64,000 bases of DNA from Hydrangea macrophylla (lineage: Eukaryota; Streptophyta; Magnoliopsida; Cornales; Hydrangeaceae). The notes below the pieces were generated by a model. That model did no database searches. It was given only the letters and a program-made list of their open reading frames with translations, and was not told the origin of the DNA. Where the stretch lies: positions 117,824,458-117,888,457 of the forward strand of contig CM066994.1 in NCBI GenBank assembly GCA_033977485.1, given 5' to 3'. Numbering within the stretch: position 1 is the first letter of the stretch; every line of letters starts with the position of its first letter. This document shows positions 10,503 through 20,985 of this stretch, one piece after another. The position numbers were made by a program, and so were the translations under genes.

Positions 10503-12119
10503 TGTTAGGAAACTGCTTTCCCAGAATCCGTTGACAGTGCGTATAAGTTGGTACTGCAAAAAAATTTCATGAAATCTATAATAACCCTACAAGGGCGGAA
10601 CTAGGGTTACCTTGAACTGCAAAATTGGATTGCTGTAGTAGACGAATCGAGAACACGGGCTCGATAACAGCTCACGATCTTCTACCGTATTCCTTTGCTG
10701 CCAGAATATCGAACTGAGTGTGGGCTCTTTCGAAATCCTTTTAGTTTTCTGCTCTTCCCTCTTTACGTTCTATTTTCTATTCCCAGTTATAACACTCTCT
10801 TTGATTGCTATGACGATTCAATCCTGATCACATTGATCCAACAAAGATGTGTTCGTCAGGAGGATCAAACGATCTCCGATTTACTTAAATTTTTAACAGC
10901 AGCTCCGTCTCGACGTCAGGAACGTTGTGTAAAAAATTCAGCAACTTTCGATCAGTATCGAGCAGTCCGAAACTCTTTTAGTGAGCGTTGTCCGACGCTA
11001 GCGATCTACACTCCTATGTCTCTTGAATACTCACAGAGACTAGGGTTTGGTGGAAACCCTTCTAGAAGAAAGCTAGGAGGTCAAGGGAAGCTTAGAATAT
11101 GAAATCATGCAACCTGAGAGAAGAGCCAAGGCAGCATATATATAGGCTACGATAGGGACCATAAGAAGTCAATAAGGAATAGGCTTCCTTATGGAATTAG
11201 GAAACCCTAATTCGAACTGAATCAGATTCCTATTTCCATAAATTATAATTCATACCACTAAAGAATTATAATTGCACTCCTACCCTTATCTCAAAATATA
11301 TTTCGAGCTCCATGTTATTAAATGCTTATTATCTCCCCATGTTAAGATTACAGATATCCATTAATTAAATATAATTACTGACAATCATATTTAATTAATT
11401 TCTTAAAATTCCTTGCGATCCTCTACTTAACTTATCTGATATGTCGGATACAAAATCCACCTGCAGGGTTTGACATAATCAAATCTTATAAGCTTTCTCA
11501 AGGGGATATCATCAATCCCAAAATTGAGACATGGATTCCATCATTAATTAATAAACACCACACAATTAATATTGCCACCCAATCCAATGAGATATTGACC
11601 CATTTAAGGATCTCACCCTTTAATGGATCAAAGTGTAAATATCAAATGTACGTGTCTACAAATTAACTTAGGATTTAGAGCATAAGCACTCATAATAGCC
11701 ATGAGGTATTAATTATCTTATAAGTCAGTATAAAGATAATTACCCCAAGTCAGTCCCGTTTAATACACAAAGTGTACCAGCATAGTGAGTTAAAACTATA
11801 CCGTTTCCCGTAGTCAAGACAAACCTACTACAACACCATGCTGCAGTCCTACCGATGGTGTGTCCAATCCCATCTAAGACTGTAAACCAAAATCTTACAT
11901 TCTATAATATCTGATGGCCTGATCTTCCGTGTGTAAGCCGAACTCTACACACCAAACCACCTACTATATAGAATGAGAGACACACATGCATAATATTAAA
12001 TAAATAATATAATACAAACATTGCCCACACAGATTCTCATAAAAATGGATCAACTGATTTTATTAAATGAATAATAAATCAACTACATAAAGCATGGCTT
12101 TTAGTATATATCCCTAACA
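10503..12119 (-). repeat. Copia element 1, 5' LTR (right)
   Basis: 1617 bp, the same length as the left LTR. Differences seen by eye lie near 10685, 10848, 10888, 10919, 10958, 10971, 11622, 11792, 11984, 12018 and 12054. It is followed by tagag (12120-12124). Confidence 0.97.
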
Positions 12120-12124
12120 TAGAG

Positions 12125-12243
12125 ATCACATGACATCGTCCTCTCGAGCCCGATAAGCTATTGCAACCCTTGGGCCAGCCTCCCCCTGTTCAATTTCATG
12201 CCACTCGGGCTCAAAAACCTTTGGCGATTTTTTGGTGCAAACA
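12125..12243 (-). repeat. Candidate LTR (right part), continuation of 2882-3705
   Basis: The GCCCGAT and CTCGGGCT words continue here, and the block ends ATTTTTTGGTGCAAACA. Read on the minus strand this is a plausible LTR start (TGTTTGCACC). Directly right of it the sequence becomes a chromovirus pol frame on the plus strand. Confidence 0.35.
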
Positions 12244-12530
12244 GATACAAGTAGAAGTCCGTTGGAATTTGAGGTAGGTGATTATGTTTACTTAAAGTAT
12301 CCCCTTCGAAGGATATCACGTGATTCTGTAAGCGAGGCAAGTTAAGTCCGAGGTTTGTAAGGCATTGTCTGATTTTGGATAAAGTTGGTCCAGTAGCCTA
12401 TCGGTTGGAATGGCCACCAAAGTTGGCCAACGTTCATAGCGTATTTCATAATTCTATGTTACAACGTTGCTTATCATATTCAAGTCACCGTATCACTCCA
12501 GAACCATTAATGGTTTGAGACAGTTAGAAA
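12244..12530 (+). pseudogene. Chromovirus-type Ty3/gypsy pol, integrase C-terminal fragment
   Basis: On the plus strand the frame begins ADTSRSPLEFEVGDYVYLK. After a one-base shift near 12297 it continues KVSPSKDIT, KRGKLSPRF, ILDKVGPVAYRL and PPKLANVHSVFHNSMLQRC to TPEPL. These blocks (EFEVGDYVYLKVSP, GKLSPRF, PVAYRL, HSVFH-SML) are diagnostic of Del/Tekay-type gypsy integrase C-termini. The chromodomain that should follow is missing. The sequence passes directly into LTR-like DNA (LTR C), suggesting a deletion that joined the pol end to the middle of the 3' LTR. Confidence 0.85.
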
Positions 12531-12697
12531 TGCTTAATTGATATTAGATGTTTTTAAATGCTTAATTGTTGATTAAGTAGAAAAGTATGTGGTTAATTAT
12601 CATTTAACATGCTTGGTATGCTGGAATTACCACGTTGATATGTTAAGTTGCTTATGTGCTTATTTGGGTCAATGGGTCTCAAGTGATAATCACCATT
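12531..12697 (+). repeat. Gypsy LTR C, proximal part (truncated), ending with the left ccatt duplication of LTR A
   Basis: LTR-like AT-rich sequence following the pol fragment; it resumes at 17614 after the nested LTR A. The expected TGTAACACC start of this LTR family is absent, so the LTR is 5'-truncated. Confidence 0.6.
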
Positions 12698-13048
12698 TGT
12701 AACACCTGTACCCGAAAAAGGGGATAATTATTTTGTTAATATGCATAAATTTATCTAATTAGTGTATATGATGGATTTACGGGGAGGCTTTGGACTCACC
12801 CGTGAAAAAAGTGTTCAGTTAAGGACACAGTTAGAAAGTCCCCAATGAGTAGGGACAGATAATAAAGAGGGAGCCAGTGATGGGTCTGGATAAAATAAAT
12901 TACATTTAAATGATTAGATGCGTTTATATGATTAAATGGAAATATGTTTAATAGCTTTCAAATTACATTGATTGATATGCAATTTATTAAAATGCTAGTT
13001 TGGTTATTGTAAATAAGGGTATAAATGATAATGATTCATAATTAGTAG

Positions 13049-15598
13049 TGTAACATCCGTACTTGGAAAAAAAGTTAATTAACATGTTAATATACATTAA
13101 TTCATGTGATTAGTGTATATGATGGATAAAGGGAGGCTTTGGACTCGCCCGTGGAAAAGGCCCCAGTGAGGAGGGACGGGTAATAAAGTGGGACCAGTGA
13201 AGGGCCCAGATAATATAATTTGCATTTTACATGTTAAATGTATTTATATGATAAAATGAGTAAATGTTTAAAGTGTTTTCATATTATATTGCTATATGTG
13301 TTAGCATTTGGTATTAGTTTGGACACCCAAATAAGGGCATAATTGAAAAGAGTCATAACTAGTAGGTGTGTTATCAATTTCACAAACTATTAGGGATTGT
13401 GTTTGGGACCCATACGAGACTTAGACAAACACTCATTTAAATAAATGGGTAGTTAACGGAATATTTGGGGGATTTCATAATAAGAACTTAAGAAGTTTAG
13501 GGGTGTAAATGAAAGGAAGCTAAAACTTGTGACAACATATTACATGTGTGTTGATAGGTGTCAAGAGGGAGTTGTAACTCTCAAACCAAGGGAAAATTTA
13601 CAAAAAATTAGAGAGAAAAGAGAAAGAAGACGAGAATATGTAACTCTGACGCCGTAAAATCATTGTTCCGTTGCCGTTCGTCGTCCAATTCGCGAACCGA
13701 AGCCGTATTCGAACTAGTAGAGGTGAGACGATCGTTTCAATGTCTTTTATTTACGTTTCGACCGTCGGATTTTGGTAGCTCATTCTAATCGGTGACACGC
13801 AGTTTGCCAAAAACATGTAGGATTTACTCCGGAGTGAGATTTGGGCAAGAATTGTTAAGGATTTAAACTTCTTTAGCTTATTGGGGGTAAAATCTATAAG
13901 AGCTGAGTTTTTTTTTTAAATAAAGAGTTGATTGTGCTTAAATGTGTTAAATGCTTCAAAAATATCTAGAGATGATAAATTCATGTTTAGAAGCTATGAA
14001 TTGCTATTTTGTGAAAAAACATGTCAATATGTGAATTGCCATGCCTATGTGCTTATATGTTTATGTGCTTATGTGGTGATCAAAGAACACTATGAAATGA
14101 TTCATTATTGGGAGTAATAAGGTTGGAGAAGTGGAAGAATCCGTAGAAATCAGAAGTTTAAGGAGTAGAAGTGACCACGAGGCCAAGGGAAGGTCTTCGG
14201 GTTTAAATGAATTAAACCGGTGGTTCGACAATCACAGATATGAGTTTTGTGTTTAATTGTAGTGTTGCATGATTATTCATGTTTAGAGTGCTCACTAAGA
14301 GTAATGCTTAAGAAAACCATTTTCCTTTTTTGTTGTGGTAAATAACAACCGCCGCAGGTTCGGGACAAGATGCAGAGAGAAGGTGATTTGGGCTTGGGAA
14401 GGGAAGCAAGTCTTTGGACTTATTCATATGTCTATAAGTTTGTAATATAATGTAACTTAGACTTTGTTAGTAGAATTTGGATTAGGAAATCAAAGGTTGA
14501 GCTATCTATCTTGAAATGATTTGATTCATATTCTACCACAAGGGTATTGACTTGGTGAAGGGATATTGAAGTATTGGGTTATGATTATGGGCATGGATTT
14601 CTTTCCGAATATCATTGGATATTGTTATTAGTAGGAATTTCTTCTTATCTTCTGTAAAGGAATTGGGTATCTGTATTTTCTTATTTGCTGTGAGTTTTCT
14701 AGTATTCAAATATTATAGTTTTTGAAATTTTGGATTTCTTATGATTTATATGGGCATTAAAAGTAGATATGATATCATTGCTATCTCTTATCTCTCCATT
14801 TATTTGGTAATGATCTTTGGGAGTATTGATCGAGCTCCTTATATGTTCTTTTGGGATTTATTCGGTCACTTGAATTATCTTGGCTTGTTGAGGAATTTCT
14901 CAACTCCGCTTAGGTTATATTGGTTGGTTGAAGAACTTCTCAATTTGAACCTAGTTATCCTTATTTTGTGGGATTATCTTATTCTTATTATTTATTGGGT
15001 GAAGATATGGTCGACTATAGAAATCATCATGTTTGGTATTATAAGATGAAGACTGAGTAGCTGTGTTGCATGAATAACTAATTAGGTTGATTGGTTGTAC
15101 GGGCCAGGTATCAGAATTTTCTACCAGAGATCTAAATTTGAAAATGGATTTACAAGTTTAATAGTAATCTCTTTGATATTTAAAGCACTCTAAGATCTGT
15201 TCAATCACCACGTGCATCAAGTAGTATTATTCTTATTATTTCTTTGCACTTTATTTGTGAGCAATCGAAATTTGACTATTGTACTACGCTATAGCAATTG
15301 CCAGATATCCTAGTATATCACTGCATATCGACTTTTACGAAAACATGCATAACTCTTTCTAGAAAATTTGGATTAGTGTACCGTTTTTTGTGTTGGAACC
15401 GGGACTCAAAAATCTAAATTTTGGTATAAAAATTTTACCATTTTTTCTAAATGACCATCTTATCCTAGGTCTTTTTTTTTCACAGCATAGCTTATTTATG
15501 TTTGTTTATTATATGTTTCCTTGCTAATTAATGTATTTGGGCATTTGTGGCATTGTTACACGTGTCCTAAGTCGCATGAGGCGGGTTGGGGTGTGACA
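13049..15598 (+). mobile_element. Solo LTR B, gypsy type, nested in LTR A
   Basis: It starts TGTAACATCC and ends GGGGTGTGACA. The flanks are agtag (13044-13048) and ggtag (15599-15603), a target duplication with one mismatch. Removing it rejoins LTR A sequence (TTAGTAGGTATGTTAG), matching the equivalent stretch of LTR D. Its 2.55 kb shares the order of blocks with LTRs A and D, including CGCAGGTTCGGGACAAG at 14355 and the GTTGGAACCGGGACTCAA box near 15394. About 14500-15300 looks diverged from A and D and lacks their GATCGATC word array. Confidence 0.88.
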
Positions 15599-15854
15599 GG
15601 TAGGTATGTTAGAAAATTCACAAATTATTTGGGACCCCATTGGGACCCATACGAAACTTAGATAAATACTCATCTAGATAATTGGGTAGTTAATGGAATG
15701 TTTAGGGTTTTCATAATAAGAACTTTAGAAAATCCGGGGGTGTAAATGGAAAGCAGAGAAAATTGAGGTGATGACACCTCAATGTAACTTGCATGTATGT
15801 GTATGTGTCAAGAGAGTGAGAGGGACTCTCAAATTTACATAAATTAGACCAAAA

Positions 15855-15855
<1 letters not shown>

Positions 15856-15922
<67 letters not shown>
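15856..15922. repeat. Compound microsatellite (GT)n(GA)n in LTR A
   Basis: About 17 GT units followed by about 16 GA units. It sits inside solo LTR A, at a place where LTRs B and D have no such repeat, so it expanded after the copies diverged. Confidence 0.95.
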
Positions 15923-15926
<4 letters not shown>

Positions 15927-17212
15927 AAGAGAGTCGACGAGATTACGAGACGCCAACGTCCATTTCTTGTCGTTCCATGGCCGTCCAACATCCAATTCGC
16001 GAACCGAAGCCGTATTCGGACTTGTGGAGGTGAGACGGTCATTTCTATACCTTTCGCTTACGTTTCAATCATCGTAATTTTGTGGCTAGTTCTAATCGGT
16101 GACACGCAGTTGCCGAAACTATGTAGGATTCACTCCGGAGTAGGATTGAGTAAGAATTGTTAAAGAATTCTGCATTTCTAGCTAATTTGGGGTAGAAATC
16201 ATATAAGGTGAGTTTTCTAACTAAAGTTTGATTGTGCTTAAATATGTTAAATGCTTCAATAATAACTAGAGCTGATGAATTCATGTTTAGATGCTATAAC
16301 GTTGCTATATTGTTAATAACATGTCAATATGTGAATTGCCATGCTTATGTGTTATATGATTATATGGTGATCAAAGAATGTGGGGAATATGATTCATTAT
16401 TGAGAGTAATAAGGAAGGAGAAGAATCCGTTGAGAACGGAAGTCCAAGGAATAGAAGTGACCACGGGGCCAATGGAAGGTCTTCAGGTCTGAATGAATCA
16501 TTGAATCGATGGCTCGGTGATCACAAATATGAGTTTTGTGGTTATTTGTAGCATTTCATGTTAATCATTCAATCATGATTAGATTGCTCACTAGGCGTAA
16601 TGCTTAAGAAAATCATTTTCCTTTTCTGTTGCGGTAAATAACAACCACCGCAGGTTCGGAACAAGGCTCGGAGAGAAAATGATGTGCACTTGGAAAGGGG
16701 AGAGGTGTGGAACTTGTTTATATGTTTATAACTTGTAATATGTTGCAACTTATAGTTTGGATTCCAATAACTTATGGTTGTAGACTGGTTTTGTGAATGT
16801 TGTAGCCTAGGTTGAGAAGTTGTTAAACTTCACGTAAATCCTATGGTATGGTGGTTTGTGTATGTTGTTGGATTTAAGTCCTTCCGACAAGTTCAGGAAT
16901 GTACCGAGAACATTTTGTATGTGTTTGGTTTAAAACCAGTTGCTTGCAAAGTTTTGAAACTCTTTTCTGAGGAATTTCTTATATCTAAGTTGGTTTGATG
17001 ACAAATGAGTTTTAATGACTTAACTTGCTTCAAATGAGGTTGAATTTGAATCTCTTGTAGTTGGAATAGTGTTTTTCATGTGTGGTTAATGTTTGTAAGA
17101 ACTTAGATACGGTTTGGTAAAGTTTTCTTAAAGTTCCATAAAGTTTGGTTGAAGTTTGGGTGTTTTTAAGCTTTAAAAACGGGGGAAATCTGCTAAAAAT
17201 TGTGCTCTGTAG

Positions 17213-17321
17213 AATCCGAATCGATCTGAGTTTTGTGCAGATCGATTCGGGGCTTCTGGAGGAACAAAAATTTTGATTTTGCTAAAATGGATCGATCCGG
17301 TTTTGGGGCGGATCAATCCGC
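17213..17321. repeat. Palindromic word array (GATCGATC type) in LTR A
   Basis: Four occurrences of a word centred on ATCGAT or its one-base variant: CGAATCGATCTG, CAGATCGATTCG, TGGATCGATCCG and CGGATCAATCCG. They lie 292-400 bp before the LTR end, exactly where LTR D has its own array. Confidence 0.8.
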
Positions 17322-17613
17322 AGGTCTATTTTCAACCATGAAATGGACATAACTCTTTCTAAAAAATTCGGATTCGCACGCCTTTTTTGCGTTGGAACCG
17401 GGACTCAAAGGGTTGTCTTTTGATATAAAATTTTACTATATTTTCTTTAAGACCATTTTGCCCTTGGGGCTCTTTTTCACAACAAAGTTCTTTTATGTAG
17501 TTTAACTCATGCATTTCTTAGTGATTCACATGTTTCCTTGGTAATTAGTGTAATTGGGCTTGTAGCTTTGTTACATGTGTCCTAATCTGCCCAAGGCGGA
17601 TTGGAGTGTGACA

Positions 17614-18724
17614 CCATTATTTAGCCCGTATATAATGGACGATGATGTTCCTCAAAGAAAATAGGACAGTGGTGACGACCTCAACTAATTGACTTAGGTC
17701 ATGAGAAAATGTGAGAATTCGTTACATGCGACGGTAAAAGTGAGAAAGGCCTAGAATCAGGGGTCTAGTACGATGATGATTGATTACTTGACACGCCAGC
17801 GACCATCTATTGTTGTGAATGCTTAATTGGTGTTTATGGTTCATTAAATACATCAATTGAGTGATTAGTATACCTACTGAGCGAAAGCTTAGTCGATTTT
17901 GTGGTTTGCAACCACGTAGGTTCAGATGAGCATCATAGTGAGAAGCGTTGAACTACGGGGTTTCGAATAGCTCTGAGTTATGTTTCTCTTGTTTAGATTG
18001 TTGTTACTAGGCGAATTCAGTCGGGTGGGAAGTTTGGTTGTAATTTTGTAATAAAAACTTGTGTAGTTATGTTTTGGGCGTTGAGATTAAGATGTACATT
18101 CTTGAATCTTATAATAAACTAGATTTGATCTTTTCTAAACCTTTGAGATGTTATAGACACGTTAGTGGTTCAGTTGGAATTGAATGAGATTAAGTTTGTA
18201 TGTGTGATTTGGCCTTAGGTTGATAATTGGTGGCATTTGGAACAAGGTTTCGTGCAGAATGTTCTGCTGTGAGTAAAAATAGTCGATTGGATTAGAAAGT
18301 AGTTGACTAGATTTTGATAACAGTCGACCGGTTTCGAAAGCAGTCGATTGGTTTAGCTAATTAGACAAAACAGTTCTCCCAGTTTCTGAAAAGCAGTCGA
18401 CTGCCTTGTTCCACACAGTTGGCCGGATCATGTTTTTAGAAGGGACTCACTGGAACTTTTAGTCCAGTCGACTGGATTGGGCCGGGTTTGGGCAACCTCT
18501 TCTCCAAACTTAGTCGACTAGTTCTGAAATGGTTGACCGGATTGAGTTTTCTTCTAGGGTGTGACCTCAATTTCTAGGAACCAGTGGATCTCAAAACTTT
18601 TGGAAATGATGTTTTACTCAGTAATTAATGAGAAATTTCTTTAACCACGTTATTAATTGATGTTTGGACTTTGTATTCCTTTGTTACATGATCCTAATCT
18701 GCGCTGGCGGGTTGGGGTGTGACA
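17614..18724 (+). repeat. Gypsy LTR C, distal part, from the right ccatt duplication of LTR A to the LTR end
   Basis: Continues the LTR begun at 12531 and ends GGGTTGGGGTGTGACA, the same terminal block as LTRs A, B and D. A box CAACCACGTAGGTTCAGATG (about 17909) parallels the CCGCAGGTTCGG box of the other LTRs. Together with the pol fragment at 12244 it is the 3' end of one broken chromovirus. Confidence 0.75.
18281..18540. repeat. Palindromic word array (AGTCGACT type) in LTR C
   Basis: About nine occurrences of AGTCGACT or close variants, mostly followed by GG, including AGTCGATTGG, AGTTGACTAG, AGTCGACCGG, AGTCGACTGC, AGTTGGCCGG, AGTCGACTGG and AGTCGACTAG. Spacing is irregular. Confidence 0.85.
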
Positions 18725-18869
18725 GTACTATTCAAACCTAATCTAACCATTGTGTGAAGAAATGATAGGCTCTTCTTTTAAAAAATAGTCAACGTTAGTT
18801 AAGCTCCTCTGATCTTGTTTGGACGTAATTAGGAGACTCATAAGTCAAAACCCTTTTAATTTTTTATTA

Positions 18870-20105
18870 AGGGTTAATTACACTCGCCTCCCCTGAGGTT
18901 TAGGTTGAGTTACACTCGCCTCTCTTGCGTTAGTTGACCGTCTATCCCTTTAACAGAAATAGATGATTTAAGCAATTTTTGCTTACCTAATGCCAAAAAT
19001 ACCCTTGCTTCCCTAATAGAAAATAAGAATGATTACACTAACCTCCCCTGAGTTACACGAACCTCCTTCATAACAAAAAAAAATTCGTTAATTTTCTCTC
19101 TCTCTTCTTCTTCCTCTCTTGTTTCGTCTCTCAACAATAATTATTTTTTTCCAAAATTTAGAATCATCTCTCTTAATTTTAAGAATTTTAAGAATGACTA
19201 TACTTTCCATCTCATTTTGAGTCCCTTCAATTTTACATGAAGAATCGAAAGTTCTTTCCAACAAATCAAATTGAAGATTGCCCATATTATTTGTCATATT
19301 TGTTCCATAAATAGGAAAAACTGAAAAGTAGAAGAAATAAAAATAAAATAAAAAACAAAATCCAAGAAATTTAAATTATGAAATTGAAAAAAAAAAATAT
19401 TATGTTGCTTTTTTTTTTTTTCTCTTCTTCTTCCTCCCTTGTTCCCTCAATCAACAAAAATGAATTTTTTTTCAAAATTTAGAATCGTATCTCTTATTAT
19501 TCAGAATGACTATATTACTCTTACCATTTTTCACAGCCCCTTCATTTTTTCACAAAACACATGAAGTTCTTTCCAACACAAAACATTGCAGATTGCCCAG
19601 ATTCTATTGACCTACCATATCCATCATATTTATTCCATAGACATGAGAAACTAACAGGTGGAAGAAATGAAATAATCAAACCTAAGAAATTTAAATTATA
19701 AAAGTGAAGAATTTGAAGAAATGCCTGAAGAAATTGCTAGAAGGAATTTGAAAAAAATTGAAAGATACACTTTCTAGTATTATGAAAAGTTTAACCCAAA
19801 CCCTTTCTCATTGTAAAAGCAAATTTTATTTGTGGATATAATAATACATATGCACAAATTGTAATTATGGGTGATAAGGTAGGTTCGTGTAATTTTTTAA
19901 AATTTGAGGGATGTCCGTGTAATTAGACCATAGTTCAGGGGATGTTTGTGTAATTTTATGTGAGGGCATTTTGGTACTTTCATTTAATCCATCATAGACG
20001 TTACTCAACCGTTTGCGAGAAGGGAGATTCGTGTAATTTCTCAAAATACGAAAGAGATTCGTGTAATTAGGGGAAACCTCAGGGGAGGTGAGTGTAATTA
20101 ACCCT
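18870..20105. mobile_element. Non-autonomous TIR DNA transposon with internal duplication
   Basis: Inverted ends of about 32 bp (18870-18901 and 20074-20105) begin AGGGTTAATTACACTC and differ at one base. The flanks match for 7 bp: tttatta (18863-18869 and 20106-20112). The interior holds two diverged direct copies of a roughly 330-bp segment, beginning near 19092 (TCTCTCTTCTTCTTCC) and near 19421. No transposase is encoded; the 69-codon minus-strand frame (19088-19297) has no recognisable domain. A Mutator-like origin is possible, but the duplication is shorter than the usual 9 bp. Confidence 0.88.
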
Positions 20106-20237
20106 TTTATTAATTACCCATATATCTATTGCAAGGGTTGATACTGACAGTTTAATAAGATTGTCAACCTTGAAAGTCAAATGTTTCTTTAATGTGCAGT
20201 AAATATAAATATTTATCTGTCCAGGATAAAAGAAAAC

Positions 20238-20422
20238 GAGAAATGTTAGGCACACACTTCAAACCACACCCCAAACTACACCCTTGTTTTAAATGTATCT
20301 ACCCTGTGCTGGGTAAGTGGTGCACAGAAAAGTGTAAAAATTTCAAATAACATAGAGTACATGCATTTAAAACATAAGGTGTGGCTTGGAGTGTGGTTTG
20401 AGATGTGTGCCTAACATTTCTC
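20238..20422. mobile_element. MITE, 185 bp
   Basis: The two ends form long imperfect inverted repeats. The left begins GAGAAATGTTAGGCACACAC and the right ends GTGTGCCTAACATTTCTC. The inner parts (ACCACACCCCAAACTACACC against GGTGTGGCTTGGAGTGTGGT) also pair. No coding capacity and no clear target duplication. Confidence 0.85.
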
Positions 20423-20698
20423 AAAATAAAGTTTAAAAGAAAAAAGGGGACCACTTTAAAATTCCAGGTGTGACATATAACGAGAGTACCTTTTCTCATT
20501 TAAATTTAGTTCATTACTGCTCACCTATGTTTTTATTGTCTAGAAGGCGTACACATGTCAGATAGTGAAAAATGGGTAAGCAATAGTGAATCAAATTTAA
20601 GTGAGCAAAAATGCTCTCTAATTTGAAATACGGCTGGCCTTTTATTAATTAACCATCACTTTTTCTTTCTTTCTTTCTTTTTTTTTTTTTTGGCTTAA

Positions 20699-20985
20699 CT
20701 ACAATTTACACTATTTTAGTTTGCCCTCTGTGTTAAGTTGGTCCATGTAGTTTAAAAAGTACCATTTTAGTCCATGTAGTTTCATAAATGTGTCATTTTA
20801 GTCCCTCAAACACTTTTTGTGACAAATATTTTTCTTTCAGTGACAAAATTGTTCATCGCTAAAAGACTTATTGAACTTATTTGACACACTTATGAAACTA
20901 TAGGGACTAAAGTGACACTTTCTGAATTACAGGGACCAAACTGACACATGTGACAAACTACAAAGGTGTAAAATCTTCTTCTTTT
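20699..20985. mobile_element. Inverted-arm repeat (MITE-like)
   Basis: A left arm with TTGGTCCATGTAGTTT and AAATGTGTCATTTTAGTCCC is mirrored on the right by GGGACTAAAGTGACACTT and GGGACCAAACTGACACA. Arms are imperfect and ends are not exact, so it is an old non-autonomous element. Confidence 0.6.

Larger units (their letters stand above)
3711..12119 (-). mobile_element. Ty1/copia LTR retrotransposon, full length, Angela-like, non-coding-competent
   Basis: The element is bounded by two 1617-bp LTRs (3711-5327 and 10503-12119) and a perfect 5-bp target duplication, tagag (3706-3710 and 12120-12124). It lies on the minus strand: tRNA-iMet-type primer site next to the right LTR, polypurine tract next to the left LTR, and gag-protease-integrase-RT order leftwards. 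Long LTRs plus the sequence style of integrase and RT fit the Angela (BARE-1-like) lineage; this is inference. By eye the LTRs differ at 11 sites (10 transitions, no indels), so insertion was recent. The internal region has two stop codons, at least three single-base frame changes, a small integrase deletion and no RNase H. Confidence 0.97.
12698..17613 (+). mobile_element. Solo LTR A, gypsy type, interrupted by LTR B
   Basis: It starts TGTAACACC and ends GAGTGTGACA, and has a perfect 5-bp target duplication, ccatt (12693-12697 and 17614-17618). Without nested LTR B (13049-15598) it is about 2.36 kb. No internal domain is present, so it is a solo LTR left by LTR-LTR recombination. Conserved family blocks include CCGCAGGTTCGGAACAAGG (about 16650) and a box with GCGTTGGAACCGGGACTCAA (about 17390). 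Open frames in it are short and do not resemble any protein. Confidence 0.93.

Noticed and set aside
2882..12243. Treating the sequences flanking copia element 1 as a certain solo LTR
   Set aside because: The ends look like TG..CA, but the outer 5-bp flanks do not match and different pol fragments adjoin each side, so it stays tentative.
15711..16077. Overlapping Ser/His-rich and Glu/Arg-rich frames on both strands
   Set aside because: They exist only because of the (GT)n(GA)n microsatellite and LTR sequence.
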